Origin: Dermatemys mawii
Lineage: Eukaryota > Chordata > Testudines > Dermatemydidae
Length of the DNA: 64,000 bases
Assembly: GCA_007922305.1 (NCBI GenBank)
Contig: ML677364.1
Coordinates: 16,886,260 to 16,950,259, forward strand
Reading direction: 5' to 3'
The translations under genes and the position numbers were made by a program. A model generated the notes under the pieces. That model ran no database searches. It was not told the origin of the DNA and was given only the letters and a program-made list of their open reading frames with translations. Shown piece after piece: positions 33,216 to 45,919 of this stretch. Numbering within the stretch: the first letter of the stretch is position 1; each line of letters begins with the position of its first letter.

Positions 33216-34043
33216 TGTATTAACCCAGGTCAATATACCAGCTAGATCTTACCCACAAATCATGCTGTTGCCAATTCTTTAGAATCTAACATGTAAAAGT
33301 TTATTCATAAAAAGAAATATGAACTAAAAATGGTTAAATGGAGTCAACTAGATACAGTAATGGCAAAGTTTCTAGTTCAGGCTTGTAGAAGTGATGAAAT
33401 AAACTGCAGGCTCAAATCAAGTCTCTGGAGCACATCCATAGATTTGGATGGGTCATTCAGTCCTTTGTTCAGAGCTTCAGTTTTCTAGCAAAGTCCTCCA
33501 GAGGTAAGAAGCAGGATTGAAGACAAAAATGGAGGGGTTTCCAGGGCCTTGTATATCCTCTGCTATGTGGAAGGACCCCTTTGTTCTTACTATGGAAAAT
33601 CACAGCAGCAAGGTGGAATTTGGAGTCACATGGACAAGGCACATGTTAATACATGACACAGTTTTCTACAGGTAGAGCAGCCATTGCTCACATGCTGCCT
33701 TGAACATTCCCAGGAAGACTCCTCATATGTGAACTGAAGTCTCCCAAGGTCCGTTGTCAGGTAAGTATTTCTTGACTGGGCACTTAATCTGAAGAGTCCC
33801 TTCTCAATAAGCTGGCCAAATGCTTCACTGGTGCTACTTAGAATCAAACACACTGAGATACAAATACACAGCCAATATTCATAACTTCAATACAAAAATG
33901 ATACACACAGCATAATTATAACCATCAAATCATAACCTTTTCATAGTCAGCTTACTTGACCGCCTATGTAGAAGATTTGGTGCCACTGTATGACCTTGGT
34001 TGCAACAATCATATATATACGGTCACAGCTCATATTAATAACA
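33216..34043 (+). mobile_element. Second, different LTR-like block
   Basis: It starts TGTATTAACC and ends ATTAATAACA, so TG...CA, directly before the leader TCACAGTGGCGCAGCAAG. It differs in sequence from the block at 31180-31949. The 24 bp just before it (33187-33210) match 31845-31868. Confidence 0.55.
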
Positions 34044-34430
34044 TCACAGTGGCGCAGCAAGTAGGATGAAATGCACAGCTTGTTGATCTGAGTGAGATTT
34101 GCACTTCATACAGTGGTGTAGAAATTTTAAGTGAGACTTTAAATGTGGTGGCTGAAAAGAGTCAAAGAGAAGTTTATCAGTTTGTTATTTTCTGTTTGCT
34201 TATTTCGGGAAAGGAAAGTAGGAACAGAAAAAGCGGAAAGATAGGTGAGAGTGCTGCAGTTGAAAAACTTGAGATATACATACTGCAAGTGGAAGAAAAA
34301 GAGAAACAACGTCAGTGAACCTTGGCGTTAAAGGCCCTGAAGATAAAAGAGAAAGAGAAAGCTGATGAGTTAGCACATCAGTGAATCCTAGAACTGAAAG
34401 CCTAAGCAGACTAACAAAGTTTGTTTGTCT
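34044..34430 (+). pseudogene. Gypsy copy 2: leader and gag start only
   Basis: This repeats 31950-32240 at roughly 80-85 percent by eye (leader, TTTGTTATTTTCTGTTTGCT, then AAGAAAAAGAGAAACAACG). The gag ATG corresponding to 32132 has changed and stops follow. The rest of the element is missing; 34431-34986 shows nothing clear. Confidence 0.65.
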
Positions 34431-34986
34431 GGGGACAAATGAATGGCTTAGTACTTCTGAGGGGAAGCAGTAACCCTAAGATGCTAAAAGTACCAGTTGC
34501 AATGAATTTTGAAGGGGGAAGGTTTGGGCAGTTGGGAGGGTGGTAAGTGAGGAGTGGGTCACAGAGACAGAGTGTTTGAGGGCCAAGGGGAAAGGGTATT
34601 TGGAGGTAGTTGATGGACTGTGGTTTTGGACCCATCGGCGCTAGAGCCCAGCAGTTGAAGCACCTTTAACACTTGACAAGTTGTAGGTACAGCTAGTGCT
34701 TTGTCAGTTCCAGTACTAGAGACAGACTGATGACCAGAGCCCTTAAGCAACCATGGGGGAAACAATTACACAAAAAGGGTTACTCCTCTGTGTCATTACT
34801 GGGACAATGTTCTTTCAAGTAACCAGACTTGGTAAGAGAGCTGGAGAGGGCCCACTCATATGACTGAAGGCAGTTGCTATTACTACACCATATAAGCAAA
34901 CAAATTGTCTTTGATAGTTAACGTTTGACTAGTTCTGGTAATTAAAGTATTCTGTGCACCGAGGCACTGTACTAAAGCTGATGGAC

Positions 34987-35218
34987 TCAGCCCAGGTCTA
35001 CACTCAAAAGTCAAGTCAACCAAGCAGTGACATTGGTAAACCGTCCTAATTCCCAGTGTACACAGAACTAGATAGATGGAATAAGTCCTCTGTTGACTTA
35101 GCTATTGTCTCCCAGGCAGGTGGCTTAACTACACTGATGGGAGAACCCCTCTTGTCGTTGTCGACGCTGAAGTGCTGCAGATGTGCCACTGTAGTAGTTC
35201 AAGTGTAGACAAGCCCTC
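34987..35218. mobile_element. GTCTACAC-type MITE
   Basis: The left end CAGGTCTACACTCAAAAG and right end AAGTGTAGACAAGCCCTC are inverted. The middle carries the inverted CTCTGTTGACTTAGCTA and TGGCTTAACTACACTGATG segments typical of this family. Confidence 0.7.
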
Positions 35219-35689
35219 AGAGGTGAGAATCAAAGAGGGAGAGGAGGAGGGCAGATCACTCACCCATAAGATAGAGTAATCACTAGGCCTAAGGGAGTAG
35301 CACTAACTTGACCATTTGTTTTCCAGAGCTTTGTAGCTTGCTGTGGAGCTTGCTGTGGAGCTCTGAAGTCACAGTGAATTGAGACTCTCACTTCTTACAT
35401 AGCAGCTCTATTCTAGTCTATACTGTTTTTTATACTGCCCTCATCACTTTAGTATCTGAACTCCTTCAAGTAGTGCATTAAGCAACATGACTAACAACTG
35501 TCACAAGTGGGCTGTTCTCTCTCTCTAATCCCAGAGGAAGAATTGTATATGCAGCATAGTGCTGTGTTTTGGTAGGGTTTTGGTTTTAGGTTTGTTTTGT
35601 TTTTTAATGTACACACTTTTCTGGGTTTGATAGGGAAGGCAAGGTTGAAAAAGTGTGCCTCGCTCTTGAAGGAGGTCTGTACTAGTCCT

Positions 35690-36790
35690 TACTTCCTGTG
35701 GGAGTTCTTTCTACAGCCTCTGAGAAAGCTCTGTCTCATGCACTGACAAGCTTTATTCTTATGGTAGAAAGCTCCATTGTTCCTGAGGAGCTGTGCGTTG
35801 ACCATGGTCTCTATCTGGAGCTTTAGGCGATTATTTAAATACCTTGGACCCAGGCCTTTGAGTGTCTTGAAGGACTGGCTTGACTCCATATTCTCATGGA
35901 AGCCTGAGATGTTCTTGCAGTAGCCTGTGTTGCTGTGGTGAAGCACTGCTGCATTCTGTATTAGCTGGAGTTTCCTAAAGGCTGATGGCTTCATGCCCAG
36001 GTATATTGCATTGTCAAAAGGTGTGAATAACCAAGGCAAGGTCATTGCTTGGGATGGAGTTTCCTAGCCCAATAGAAAGGGTAGAAAGCATTACTTGTGC
36101 ATGCTACTATGTGAGAGTTGAGCATTAGTGAGGAACCCAGGAGCACTCCTAAACTCTGGAGTGAATTAACCAACTGTGGAGGGTGTATCTTCAACCAACA
36201 GCTGCAAGCTCTTCAAAGTACTTTCCTCTGCTACCAGGTGTATCTCTGTCTTCACTGGGCTCACCTTCACCCAGCTGTTCTTCATCCAAGAGCAGAGCTC
36301 ATGCAAGCACTGAGTCATGTTGGTGGTAGCACCGTGGACATACGTGGTGAAGGTCAGGTAAACCTGTGTATCATCTGAGTGTTGCTGGTACTTGAGTCCA
36401 TGTCAATTGACCAGTTCACCTGCTTGTAGAAGTTAAATATGACTGGAGAGAACATTGAGCCTTGTGGAACTCCACAAATGAAGGCTGTAGTGGTGGAGGT
36501 ACAATTTTCCATCACTAGTCATTGAATTTGTTCTTCCAGGAAGGACTTAAACCATTCTAGCATAGTTCCCTGGCCCTCTGCCACTCTCTCATAAGGGACA
36601 GCAGTATCTCATAGTCAACAACATTGAATGCTGCATAGAGGTTCAGGAGAATGAGAATGAATGTCTGTCCTCTATCCGTTCTCAGCAGATCATAATCCAT
36701 CAGCACCAGTAAATCAATTTTCATCCCAGGTCCTGTCCTGAATCCAGGGTGTGCTGAGTCTAGGATAGCAGGTTATCCCTCAGAGAAACC
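35690..36790 (-). pseudogene. L2-like LINE reverse transcriptase remnant
   Basis: On the minus strand, frames with stops carry, in order, DLLRTDRGQTFILILLNLYA and AAFNVVDYEILL, then GVPQGSMFSPVIFNFY (near 36465), then a catalytic block reading SDDTQVYLTF (near 36370), then LHELCSWMKNSWVKVSPVK and FRKLQLIQNA... LKGLGPRYL. This order of RT motifs and the YADDTQ-like block are those of L2/Rex-type LINEs rather than of the CR1 copies nearby. Heavily decayed. Confidence 0.7.
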
Positions 36791-37264
36791 CAGCATGACA
36801 GAAGGTCCTTTCCATCTCTCAGGATAAAAGGGCTAATCAGAGGAAAGAAAGTATCCACCAAGATCCACTCTGAAAGTCATGAGATGGTTGAAAAAGTATC
36901 ATAGAGGGGCATGCTCAACTCAAAGAGCTCCACTGAAGGTCCCTGGAAGATCGAGAGTTAGCGAGATAGGAGGAAGGACCTACACCAAGAACGGGTCAAT
37001 AGAGGCACCCATTCTTTAAAGGGCAATATTAGCCCTTCAAGAGAAGGAGTAAAAACTGAGAGGCGTATAAAGGGCATACACACAAGTGGCCTCTTATTGG
37101 CCTCTGACTCCTGTGGCTTTAAAGTGTATGCAGGGAGCAAAGCACAAAATGGGATAAGGGTTTGTTGTTTCTCAGAGCCACAGCCCTGCCACTTCACCAT
37201 TTCCATCCTGTAGTTGGATGAGGAGCTTGGAACCCATCACTGATCCTTTGAGTCCAGTGGTTTA

Positions 37265-38895
37265 ACTGTAACAAGTCACTGGGACCAGACGGCATTTACC
37301 CAACAGTTCCGAGAGAACTCAAATGTGAAATTGCAGAACTATTAACTAGGGTTTGTAACCTGTCCTTTAAATCGGCTTCTGTACCCAATGACTGGAAGAT
37401 AGCTAATGTAACGCCAATATTTAAAAGGGCTCTAGAGATGATCCCAGTAACTACAGACCGGTAAGTCTAACATCCGTACCGGGCAAATTAGTTGAAACAA
37501 TAGTTAAAAATAAAATTGTCAGGCACATAGAAGAACATAAATTGTTGGGCAAAAGACATCATGGTTTCTGTAAAGGGAAATCATGTCTTACTAATCTATT
37601 AGAGTTCTCTGAAGGGGTCAACAAACACGTGGACAAGGGGGATCCAGTGGATGTAGTGTACTTAGATTTCCAGAAAGCCTTTGACAAGGTCCCTCACCAA
37701 AGGCTCTTACGTAAATTAAGTTGCCATGGGATAAGAGGGAAGATCCTTTCATGGATTGAGAACTGGTTAAAAGACAGGGAACAAAGGGTAGGAATAAATC
37801 GTAAATTTTCAGAATGGAGAGGGGTAACTAGTGGTGTTCCCCAAGGATCAGTCTTAGGACCAATCCTATTCAACTTATTCATCAATGATTTGGAGGAAGG
37901 GGTAAACAGTGAGGTGGCAAAGTTTGCAGATGATACTAAACTGCTCAGAATAGTTAAGACCCAAGCAGACTGTGAAGAACTTCAAAAAGATCTCACAAAA
38001 CTAAATGATTGGGCAACAAAATGGCAAATGAAATTTAATGTGGATAAATGTAAAGTAATGCACTTTGGAAAAAATAACCCCAACTATACATACAATATGA
38101 TGGGGGGGGCGGTAATTTAGCTACAACTAATCAGGAAAAAGATCTTCGAGTCATCGTGGATAGTTCTCTGAAGATGTCCATGCAGTGTGCAGCGGCAGTC
38201 AGAAAAGCAAACAGGATGTTAGGAATCATTAAAAAAGGGATAGAGAATAAGACGGAGAATATCTTATTGCCCTTATACAAATCCATGGTGTGCCCACATC
38301 TTGAGTACTGTGTACAAATGTGGTCTTCTTATCTCAAAAAGGATATAGTGACATTGGAAAAGGTTCAGAGAAGGGCAACTAAAATGATTAGGGGATTGGA
38401 AAGGGTCCCATATGAGGAGAGATTAAAGAGGTTAGGACTTTTTAGCTTGGAAAAGAGGAGCCTAAGGGGGGATATGATAGAAGTATATAAAATTATGAGT
38501 GGCGTGGAGAAAGTGAATAAGGAAAAGTTATTTACTTGTTCCCATAATAGAAGAACTAGGGGCCACCCATTGAAATTAGTGGGCAGCAGGTTTAAAACAA
38601 ATAAAAGGAAGTTCTTCTTCACACAGCGCACAGTCAACCTGTGGAACTCCTTGCCTGAGGAGGCCGTGAAGGGTTTAAAAGAGAACTGGATAAATTCTAT
38701 TAGCCAGGCTGGGTAAGGAATGGTGTCTCTAGCCTCTGTTTGTCAGAGGGGGGTGATGGATGGCAGGAGAAAGATCACTTGATCTTTACCTGTTAGGTTC
38801 ACTCACTCCGGGGCACCTGGCATTGGCCACTCTCAGTAGACAGGATACTGGGCTAGACGGACCTTTGGTCTGACCCAGTACGACCTTTCTTATGT
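37265..38895 (+). pseudogene. CR1 LINE ORF2, best preserved copy, frameshifted
   Basis: The copy starts in the RT domain (SLGPDGIYPTVPRELK). 37542-38120 is an open frame of 192 codons with LDFQKAFDKVPHQRLL, SGVPQGSVLGPILFNLFIND and FADD (37923-37934), the CR1 form of the catalytic YxDD. A run of eight G at 38102-38109 coincides with the end of the frame, and 38156-38716 continues in another frame with [20 protein letters not shown] and [20 protein letters not shown]. The 3' UTR ends near GGTCTGACCCAGTACGACC. It has no endonuclease domain, being 5' truncated. It looks younger than the other CR1 copies here. Confidence 0.9.
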
Positions 38896-40160
38896 TTTTA
38901 TGGTTTCCATAAAGCCTTTGCCAAGGAAATGTGACATGTATCATGAAGGTGGTATCACTCCAAGCTGGTCCAGGGCTTCAGAGCTGTGTGGGAATGTGCC
39001 TAGTAGTCACACTGGCCATCTCAGGAGAAGCAAAGGAAAACCAACACCATGCGTTAAAATGGCTGCATCAGCCTTGCAATCAAACTACCCAAAGCAGAGC
39101 ACCTGTTCCCCCAGGCTTTATTCTTAAAAAGACAGCTCACCCCAGAGCCAGCCTGGGAGAAAAGTGTAACAGTTATGACACTTTCCAGCAATATCTTGGA
39201 TAAACCTGATTGAATTAAGTTCAGTATCTTTGGAGTCCATTGTAGTAAAGGAATGATGTGTGTATCCCTGTGGGCCATACAACTGTATGCAATTTTAAGG
39301 AAGTCCATATGGATTCAACAGACACCACCTGATTCTATCATATTTATTCACTCCAACAAATTAACTTTCCCAGACACTTGCCTTTTAATTGGACTGATCT
39401 GTACAATACAAAGGAGTTTCTGAGCATTCTATCCTTTTCCTGTAGTACCTGGAAGATTTCCTCAAGGGACAGATTTCACCACATCCTGATAATGTGTATT
39501 GTTTATAAACAAATTTAATCCTAGATGATGGTTAATATGCACATGGTAGGATGATTTCATTTTCTATTCTGGGAAAACCTGATTAGTCTTTTCCTAGCAT
39601 TTGAGTTATACTGAGGAAAGATCATTTGTTCATACATCTATTCAAAGTGCAAAGTGCCTTAACAATATTAATTACAAAGTTTTAATTGGCCAAACTAAAT
39701 GTAAACAATATGCAAGCAACTGACCATTCAAAACATAGGCATTAATACTGATTTAAATGAACACCTGTTATGCTTGCACACATGTTATGCTTTTATACTG
39801 GCACATGTGAGGAGCTACAATAAGGCCAAGCATTAAGAACAAGTTTTTCTAGTACCCTGGATATGAATAGAAGATATGATGATGGCACGCCCATGTTTTA
39901 TTATTTTGCTTATAAAGTTTTTCTGTATAATTAGTCCATTGGAATCAGAGTAGGACAGTAATGTGTTTCTCAGCTCTACTACTTAGGTGGAGAATAGATT
40001 CCAGGCATCTTCCAAATGGGCTCCCTTTTTGCCCCTCAGAGGGTTCAGGGTTGAGGGAATGGATTCTCCTCCCAAGAGCACTGGAAGATATTTCTAGTCT
40101 CACCCCAGTATCACCAGTCAGGATAGGCAATCTAAGTTCCCACCTGGAATCAGCCCTCCT
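38896..40160. other. Unassigned intergenic DNA
   Basis: Mostly AT-rich single-copy-looking sequence. Small ORFs on both strands (the longest 163 codons at 39961-40452, running into the CR1 and LTR fragments) show no family signature. Confidence 0.5.
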
Positions 40161-40164
40161 GGTT

Positions 40165-40322
40165 CACTTCAAAGACCAGAAGAGACCATCCAGTTTGACC
40201 TCCTGTATAACACACGCCATAGAACATTCCCTAAATAATTCTTGGAGCAGATCTTTTAGAAAAACAACCAGTCTTTATTTTAAAATGGCCAATGATGGAG
40301 ACTCCACCACAACCCTTGGTCT
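40165..40322 (-). mobile_element. CR1 3' fragment
   Basis: AAAGACCAGAAGAGACCATC, ACACGCCATAGAACATTCCC and GATGGAGACTCCACCACAAC are the same CR1 3' end as at 19625. Confidence 0.8.
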
Positions 40323-40329
40323 GTTTGGG

Positions 40330-41157
40330 CCTGTGTCAGTGACAGAACCATGGAGTCTGAAGGGAAGGCTTTCTCAGGGGTTGGATTTTGGCAAGGGAAC
40401 CTCCCAGCAGCTCAGGCACCCTGGAGTAGAAAAGGGCTGTGCCAAAATGTAGCTCAGTGTCCACATCCTATCCACTAGTCTAATAATCTTTGTGCAAAAT
40501 ATGCCTTGTGAGATGTCATTTAAAAACTCATAATTTGCTGATCAGTAATATCATGGCAAAATGTACATAGAGGCGTTATATGTGACCTTATAAACATAAG
40601 CTGAGATCATGTCTAAAAATATGTTTTTAAGAGAAGTCTGGGGAGTGGCTATACCAGTTCCTCCAAGACAAAGAGCAAGCTGACGCCTCAGAAAGGAGTA
40701 AACAAGACTGATGGGCCATTCTTTGGCAGGAGAGGGGACAGGGGCAAAATATCTACATCTTAGCAAAGAAACAACATGGAGTTCCCTTCAGCACAGACTG
40801 CCCCTTGCCTTGTTCCCAGCTGGAAATGCTTTTCAGGGCAGGGACAAGACAATAAAAAGACGGGACAGACATCCCAAGGCACTCCCTTCTCCATCTCTCT
40901 CTGTCCATCGATTCAACGCAAGAGAAGAGACAAACGAATCAGCCATTGACCAGAAAAAGGGGGCATGCCTAAGAAGGTTGGCCAGTAAGACTGTTGAGAG
41001 CATGTGGTAAGAAAAACTTTGCTTTGAATTTAGCATGGTTTGTTAAGTTAGGCTCTAGTTGCATTTTATCCTTATTTTTCTTGTAACCATTTCTGAGTTC
41101 TATGCCTCACTACTTGTACTCACTTAAAATCCTTCTCTTTGTAGCTAATAAACTTGA
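40330..41157 (+). mobile_element. LTR-like sequence with poly(A) signal
   Basis: It contains CAAAATATGCCTTGTGAGA (shared with 31316 and 61597), TGATGGGCCATTCTTTGGCA, and TTTGTAGCTAATAAACTTG with AATAAA at 41147-41152. It breaks off at 41157 into the opposite-strand gypsy fragment. The left boundary is approximate. Confidence 0.6.
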
Positions 41158-42640
41158 AGCATCAGTCTGTACAATAAACTCTCATGTGAAATCCAGATTG
41201 TGCAAAATAAGCACTCTATGGAGAATTCGTTTAATCTCCTGGAAGGCCTGGTGAGATTGGCAGGTGAACTGCCAAGGGGCTGATTTCTTGACAAGGTATG
41301 CATGATGCCAGTGAAGCGAAATCTGGCACAAATCAGCTGTAATAACCAGCTAGATCCAAAAAGGACCACATCTGTTTTTTGTCCCTTGGGGTGGGAGTAT
41401 TGGTCAATGCCTCGCCTTATCAATGAGGGGCTTGTATCTTCTCATTCCCCACTAGATACCCTCAATACTTTGTTTCTTGCTTGCTTACCTGGCACTTTCT
41501 GGGGTTCACTGTGAAATTGCCCTCTCGTAAGGTCTACAGGCCCACAACCAGATTACAGACGTGAGTGAACCAGTCTTGGCTGTAGACCACAACATGGTCT
41601 AGATATGCCGCATATAGCTATGGTGAGGGCATAATACCCAGTCCATCAACCGCCTAAAGATAGTGGGACCCCATATAACCCAAAGTGCATCATTATGAAA
41701 TGGAACAAGCCTGTCAGCGTAGCAAAAGCTGTTTTTCCTGAGAGTCAGGAGAAGGAGGAATCTGCCATGGGCAGATCTAAAGGCAGTCTAGTAAATCATC
41801 CACCTGGGGCATTGGGTAGGCATCAAAACAAGTGGTGGCATTTACCTGCCTGAAGTCCACACAGGATTGGATGGCCCCCTCGGAATTTGGGAGTAGGACT
41901 ATTGGACTAAACTAAGGTCTATAGGATTTCTCAGTTGCCCCCATCCTTAACGTCTCTTCAACTTCCTGAACCAGTACCATCTTCATTCCTTCCGAAATCT
42001 GACAGGCTTTCTTCACTGGCTTGAAATGGATCAGGTGTGCCATAAGGGAGGTTCATCTTGGTTGTGGAGAACACATCCTTGTATGTCCTTAGGAGGGTGC
42101 CCATTTGCCCTTGACATGCCCTATTAAGCTGCTTCCCCAAAAGTACATCTTCAGCACGCTTCTAGATCCTCCCCACCATCCTTAGGATAAATAAAAAGAC
42201 TCCCTCCCCTCCCGGTACCCCGCAAATGGTTTTAGCAAATTGACATGGTAAATTTGTTTCCTTTTGTCTGGGCAACGCACTTTGTACTTCACAGGTCCAA
42301 ACCATTGCCGCACTTCATATAGATCCTGACACTTATCTAGGAGTTTGGTCTCCAAGCTGGGACAGGAATAGCTGATCCCCAGACTGAAAGTCCTTGGGCC
42401 TAGCTCCTTTATTGTACTGTTGCACTTAGGCCTGTTGGGCTGGGGACAGGTTCCTTCTAGCAAATCAGCTTATGCACTCCAACCCCTCTCTCATCTGGAG
42501 GATGAACTGTACCATGTCATTAGTGTGCATAGGCTGGGCTTATCAGGATTCCTTAAACAGATCAAGAATATCCTGGGACTGTTTCCTGTAAAGGAGGTCA
42601 ACGGTGGCCCACATTCCTGACAGGCCCATAGTATCATGCA
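41158..42640 (-). pseudogene. Gypsy fragment with integrase end upstream of RT (Gmr1-type order)
   Basis: Read on the minus strand, first comes the integrase GPY/F-type end (EVRQWFGPVKYKVRCPDKRK, QIYHVNLLKPF, about 42315-42230). Then comes LLRTYKDVFSTTKMNLP (about 42100). Next are RT motifs GAIQSCVDFRQVNA and DAYPMPQVDDLL (about 41880-41800) and AAYLDHVVVYSQDW (about 41610, the YLDD box with the second Asp changed to His), and finally the start of RNase H (EFIVQTDAS, at the left edge). Frames are broken by stops and shifts. In ordinary gypsy elements integrase follows RT/RNase H; integrase before RT is the known peculiarity of Gmr1-like elements. Confidence 0.75.
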
Positions 42641-43854
42641 GAGGGTAACTGGCTCAGTACTTTGGCACCTGTTAATGATTAATTCCAGACCACGTCTCCT
42701 ACAGAAAATCCACAGAAGGGAACCAGGAGGAAGGAAAGTTCCACAAGGTTCTCCTTGCTAAGTTTTTCCTGTTCCGTTATGGGGGGAAGAGGGATTTCCC
42801 AGACTGTTCCATTGCCGGAAGGTTGCAACATAACACTACTTTATTTCTTAGAATTCAGAATAATGCTCATGAACCCCAAAACAGAGAGAGAAAGAAACAA
42901 AATAGACTGCTCCCTAAGTCAGAGTGGCACCATTCACCCACCTTGCTTTAACCTCGTTCTTCCCATACTTCCTGTCTGCTGACTGACTCAGATAACCAAG
43001 ATAGCTTCTCTCAGAGCCTTCTAGCCTGCAAGCAGAACTAGGAAAGCCTCACACGTAAAGTGATAGTTTGTAATTTTTAACCAGTTTCCAATCCAGGCCT
43101 CAACACACCATCCCCAGAAGAAACGATGGAGCCCAGTTCAGTATCAAATCTAGTTCTCATTTAGCTCTTCCTTATTGTTGCATTTCTTTTTTAAAAAAAA
43201 ATCAGAAGGTTAATCTGAGGGAAATGAATCCAGCTTCCCTTTAAATAACACACATGAAGATTATAGCTGTCACAGATGAAAATGCTCAATTCATGTCTCA
43301 TTGTAATCCATTCATTACTTAGTGGTCCAAAGTTCTCTAGGGAGTGTCCTAAATCCATATAATGCTCCCAAGAGCTATATTTTGCATTTAGATTTCTGAT
43401 TTGGCTGACAGATGTGAAAAAATGGAGGTAGCTACTAGACAGAAAACTTCCACATGATCAGTTTCCATGTGAGCAGATGCCAAAGAGGGTCTCCTAGTCC
43501 AGTTAAGATTAGTTAAATTAATATGGATAACATTCATTGAATGCTTTTCATTTTCCTCCTCATCTGCCTTTTTGTGGTGCTATAATAATGCCTTCCTGTG
43601 ACAATTTTATGATGCCATTCACTTCTGGACACATCACAGTCTACATGGAGACTCTCCAATGCAAACTTGGATGGTGTGAAATTGGAAATCAGCACCTTTT
43701 GCAGGACAGCAGCATAATGACAAGGCTGAAAATTGCTGCAGAAGCTTCCGGTCAGATTCAAAGCTCCATAGTGCAGCTAATAGTGGTACCACATATGTTT
43801 TTGTGTCACAGGAGAATGGGTTCGGTGATCTCATTCATTCTTGTCCATATGGAT
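42641..43854. other. Unassigned intergenic DNA
   Basis: Possibly the decayed 5' continuation of the minus-strand gypsy element up to about 42750. Beyond that I see no recognisable gene or repeat. Confidence 0.4.
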
Positions 43855-44167
43855 CAGTGGTGGGCAACTTGCGGCCCATCAGGGTAATCCGCTGGTGGGG
43901 CACCAGTTTGTTTACATTGACCACCGGGGACATGGCCCTCTGCAGCACCCAGCGGTTTGCCATTCCCGGCCAATGGGAGCTGAAGGAAGTGGCACAGGCA
44001 GCAGGGAAATGCTGGCCGCTGCTTCCCGCAGCTCCCATCATTGGCTGAGAATGGTGAACCGCGGCCATTGGGAGCTGTGGGGGGCCATGCCTGTGGTGGC
44101 CAGTGTAAACATTGTCTCACAACCCACCAGCAGATTACCCTGATAGGCCACAGGTTTCCCACCACTG
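43855..44167. mobile_element. Foldback hAT-like MITE
   Basis: The left arm CAGTGGTGGGCAACTTGCGG plus CCCATCAGGGTAATCC and the right arm AGATTACCCTGATAGGCCA plus CCCACCACTG are long inverted repeats. Flanking octamers ATATGGAT and GTATAGAG agree at 5 of 8. Overlapping ORFs on both strands of this GC-rich palindrome are artefacts. Bases 44168-45470 show no feature. Confidence 0.8.
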
Positions 44168-45478
44168 GTATAGAGCATTTGCTCAGCACAAAATTTGGCA
44201 CATATTTCAGGCTCTCTTCAAGAAAAATCAGGCATTTGAATATCAGACAGATCACAGGTCAGGATAGCTTTCATAGAGCTGTGGAGAGAGAATCAGCTGA
44301 TTATGCAGCATCTACCCACAATCAGTCTATTGGCTTCAACAGGACAAGAGCAACCTAGATTGTGGTTCTAGCCAACCCTCAACTCTGACCCATCTTCTAC
44401 TTTCAAAAGCACCAAACTCAGACAGTTTAAAAAAAAGCATAAAACATAAGCTCCTTTTATCTATCCATGGTATTGGACACAACTTCTCCTAGTCATAATC
44501 AGTGAAACTTGTTTTAAGACGTGACAGCCATCCACTCTTGCTCCTCTTGTGGATGACAGACTCTTTAAAGGGTGATCGGAAAGACCTTTTGAAAATAAAT
44601 ATAAACATATTTTTAAGATCATAAAGGTGACTGTCAAGTCTAATTTAACGAGATTTGTCTCCCACTGTTTTGGAAAGATTGTTTTAAAACAAATTGTTTT
44701 AAAACAAATTCCCTGAAGTCTTTGCAACCCAAATTTTCCAGCATTTTGTAAGTGTATTAGATCCAGCAAATGAAAGGGACTTCTCTGGTTTTTTTTTCCA
44801 GAAATAAATGTCAAAGTAAACAAAAATCTCATAGTAGATATAAACACCCATCATTTTTAATAATCTAAGTTGTTATTAGTAATATAAGTAAAGAATTTTT
44901 TTGGAATATTATTTAAGCTAAACGTGCCCCTTTAAATCAATAACAAGAACACATGTGTAGCCTTGAAATTACAAATAGATGCATTTGTTAAAGTAAATCA
45001 AGGTTTTTACCTGCCTATCCTGTTGACAGACCTCTAGAGACAGGCTGTAGAAGGGAATGGTTCTTTGGTGATGACCTGCTTCCCAAATAAACAAGTTTGA
45101 GTGTGATTTGGATTGTGCACTCCTGTGGGCAGGGACCTGTCAGTTGTATTTGTATAATATATACCCCCATGATGCTGTATAAACAATAATATTCAGCTTT
45201 ACTAAGAGGTGGGGACATAAATGGGAGTGTTAGTACTCCAGCTCACCGTTGCGTAAGCACATGTAAACAGGTCTAATTACACATTGTGCCAGGAAGGTGA
45301 GTGGTGGAGCAGGAAAAGCAAACTAAGGAGGAGGGAGGGTTTCTATGGGATCCTGCAAGTTGCCTTTCCTGCACCATCACCCTTTGTGTATCCTAAATAT
45401 ATATCTCCTACCTATATCCACTTACTGACATAAATAGTGATGTAAATTACATGTCACCCTCTCAATTTTACCCTAACT

Positions 45479-45787
45479 CAGGGGTAGGCAACCTATGGCA
45501 CGCGTGCCAATGGCGGCACGCGAGCTGATTTTCAGTGACTCACACTGCCCGGGTCCTGGCCACTGGTGTGGGGGGCTCTGCGTGTTAATTTAATTTTAAA
45601 TGAAGCTTCTTAAACATTTTAAAAACCTTATTTACTTTACATACAACAGTAGTTTAGTTCTATATTATAGACTTATAGAAAGAGACCTTCTAAAAATGTT
45701 AAAATGTATTACTGGCACGCGAAACCTTAAATTAGAGTGAATATATGAAGACTCAGCACACCACTTCCGAAAGGTTGCCGACCTCTG
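45479..45787. mobile_element. hAT-like MITE, GGGGTAGGCAACC family (copy 2)
   Basis: Terminal repeats CAGGGGTAGGCAACCTATGG and AAGGTTGCCGACCTCTG. Target duplications CCCTAACT (45471-45478) and ACCTAACT (45788-45795). It is the clearest full-length copy of this family in direct orientation. Confidence 0.88.
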
Positions 45788-45919
45788 ACCTAACTCTTTA
45801 AATGCCATCCACATGTGCTACTAAACCCTGATAGATACTAGTTGAAATCCTGAAGTAGTGTCAGTACTTGAGGTAGCATCGTAAAAGAAAGTTTAAATCA
45901 CAAAGTGATGTTTTAAGAG

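Noticed and set aside
39961..40452. 163-codon plus-strand ORF
   Set aside because: It runs through a CR1 3' fragment and into an LTR-like block; the translation shows no recognisable domain.
43535..44358. Cluster of 66-133 codon ORFs on both strands
   Set aside because: The main cluster is a foldback hAT MITE; mirror-image ORFs on both strands reflect the palindrome.
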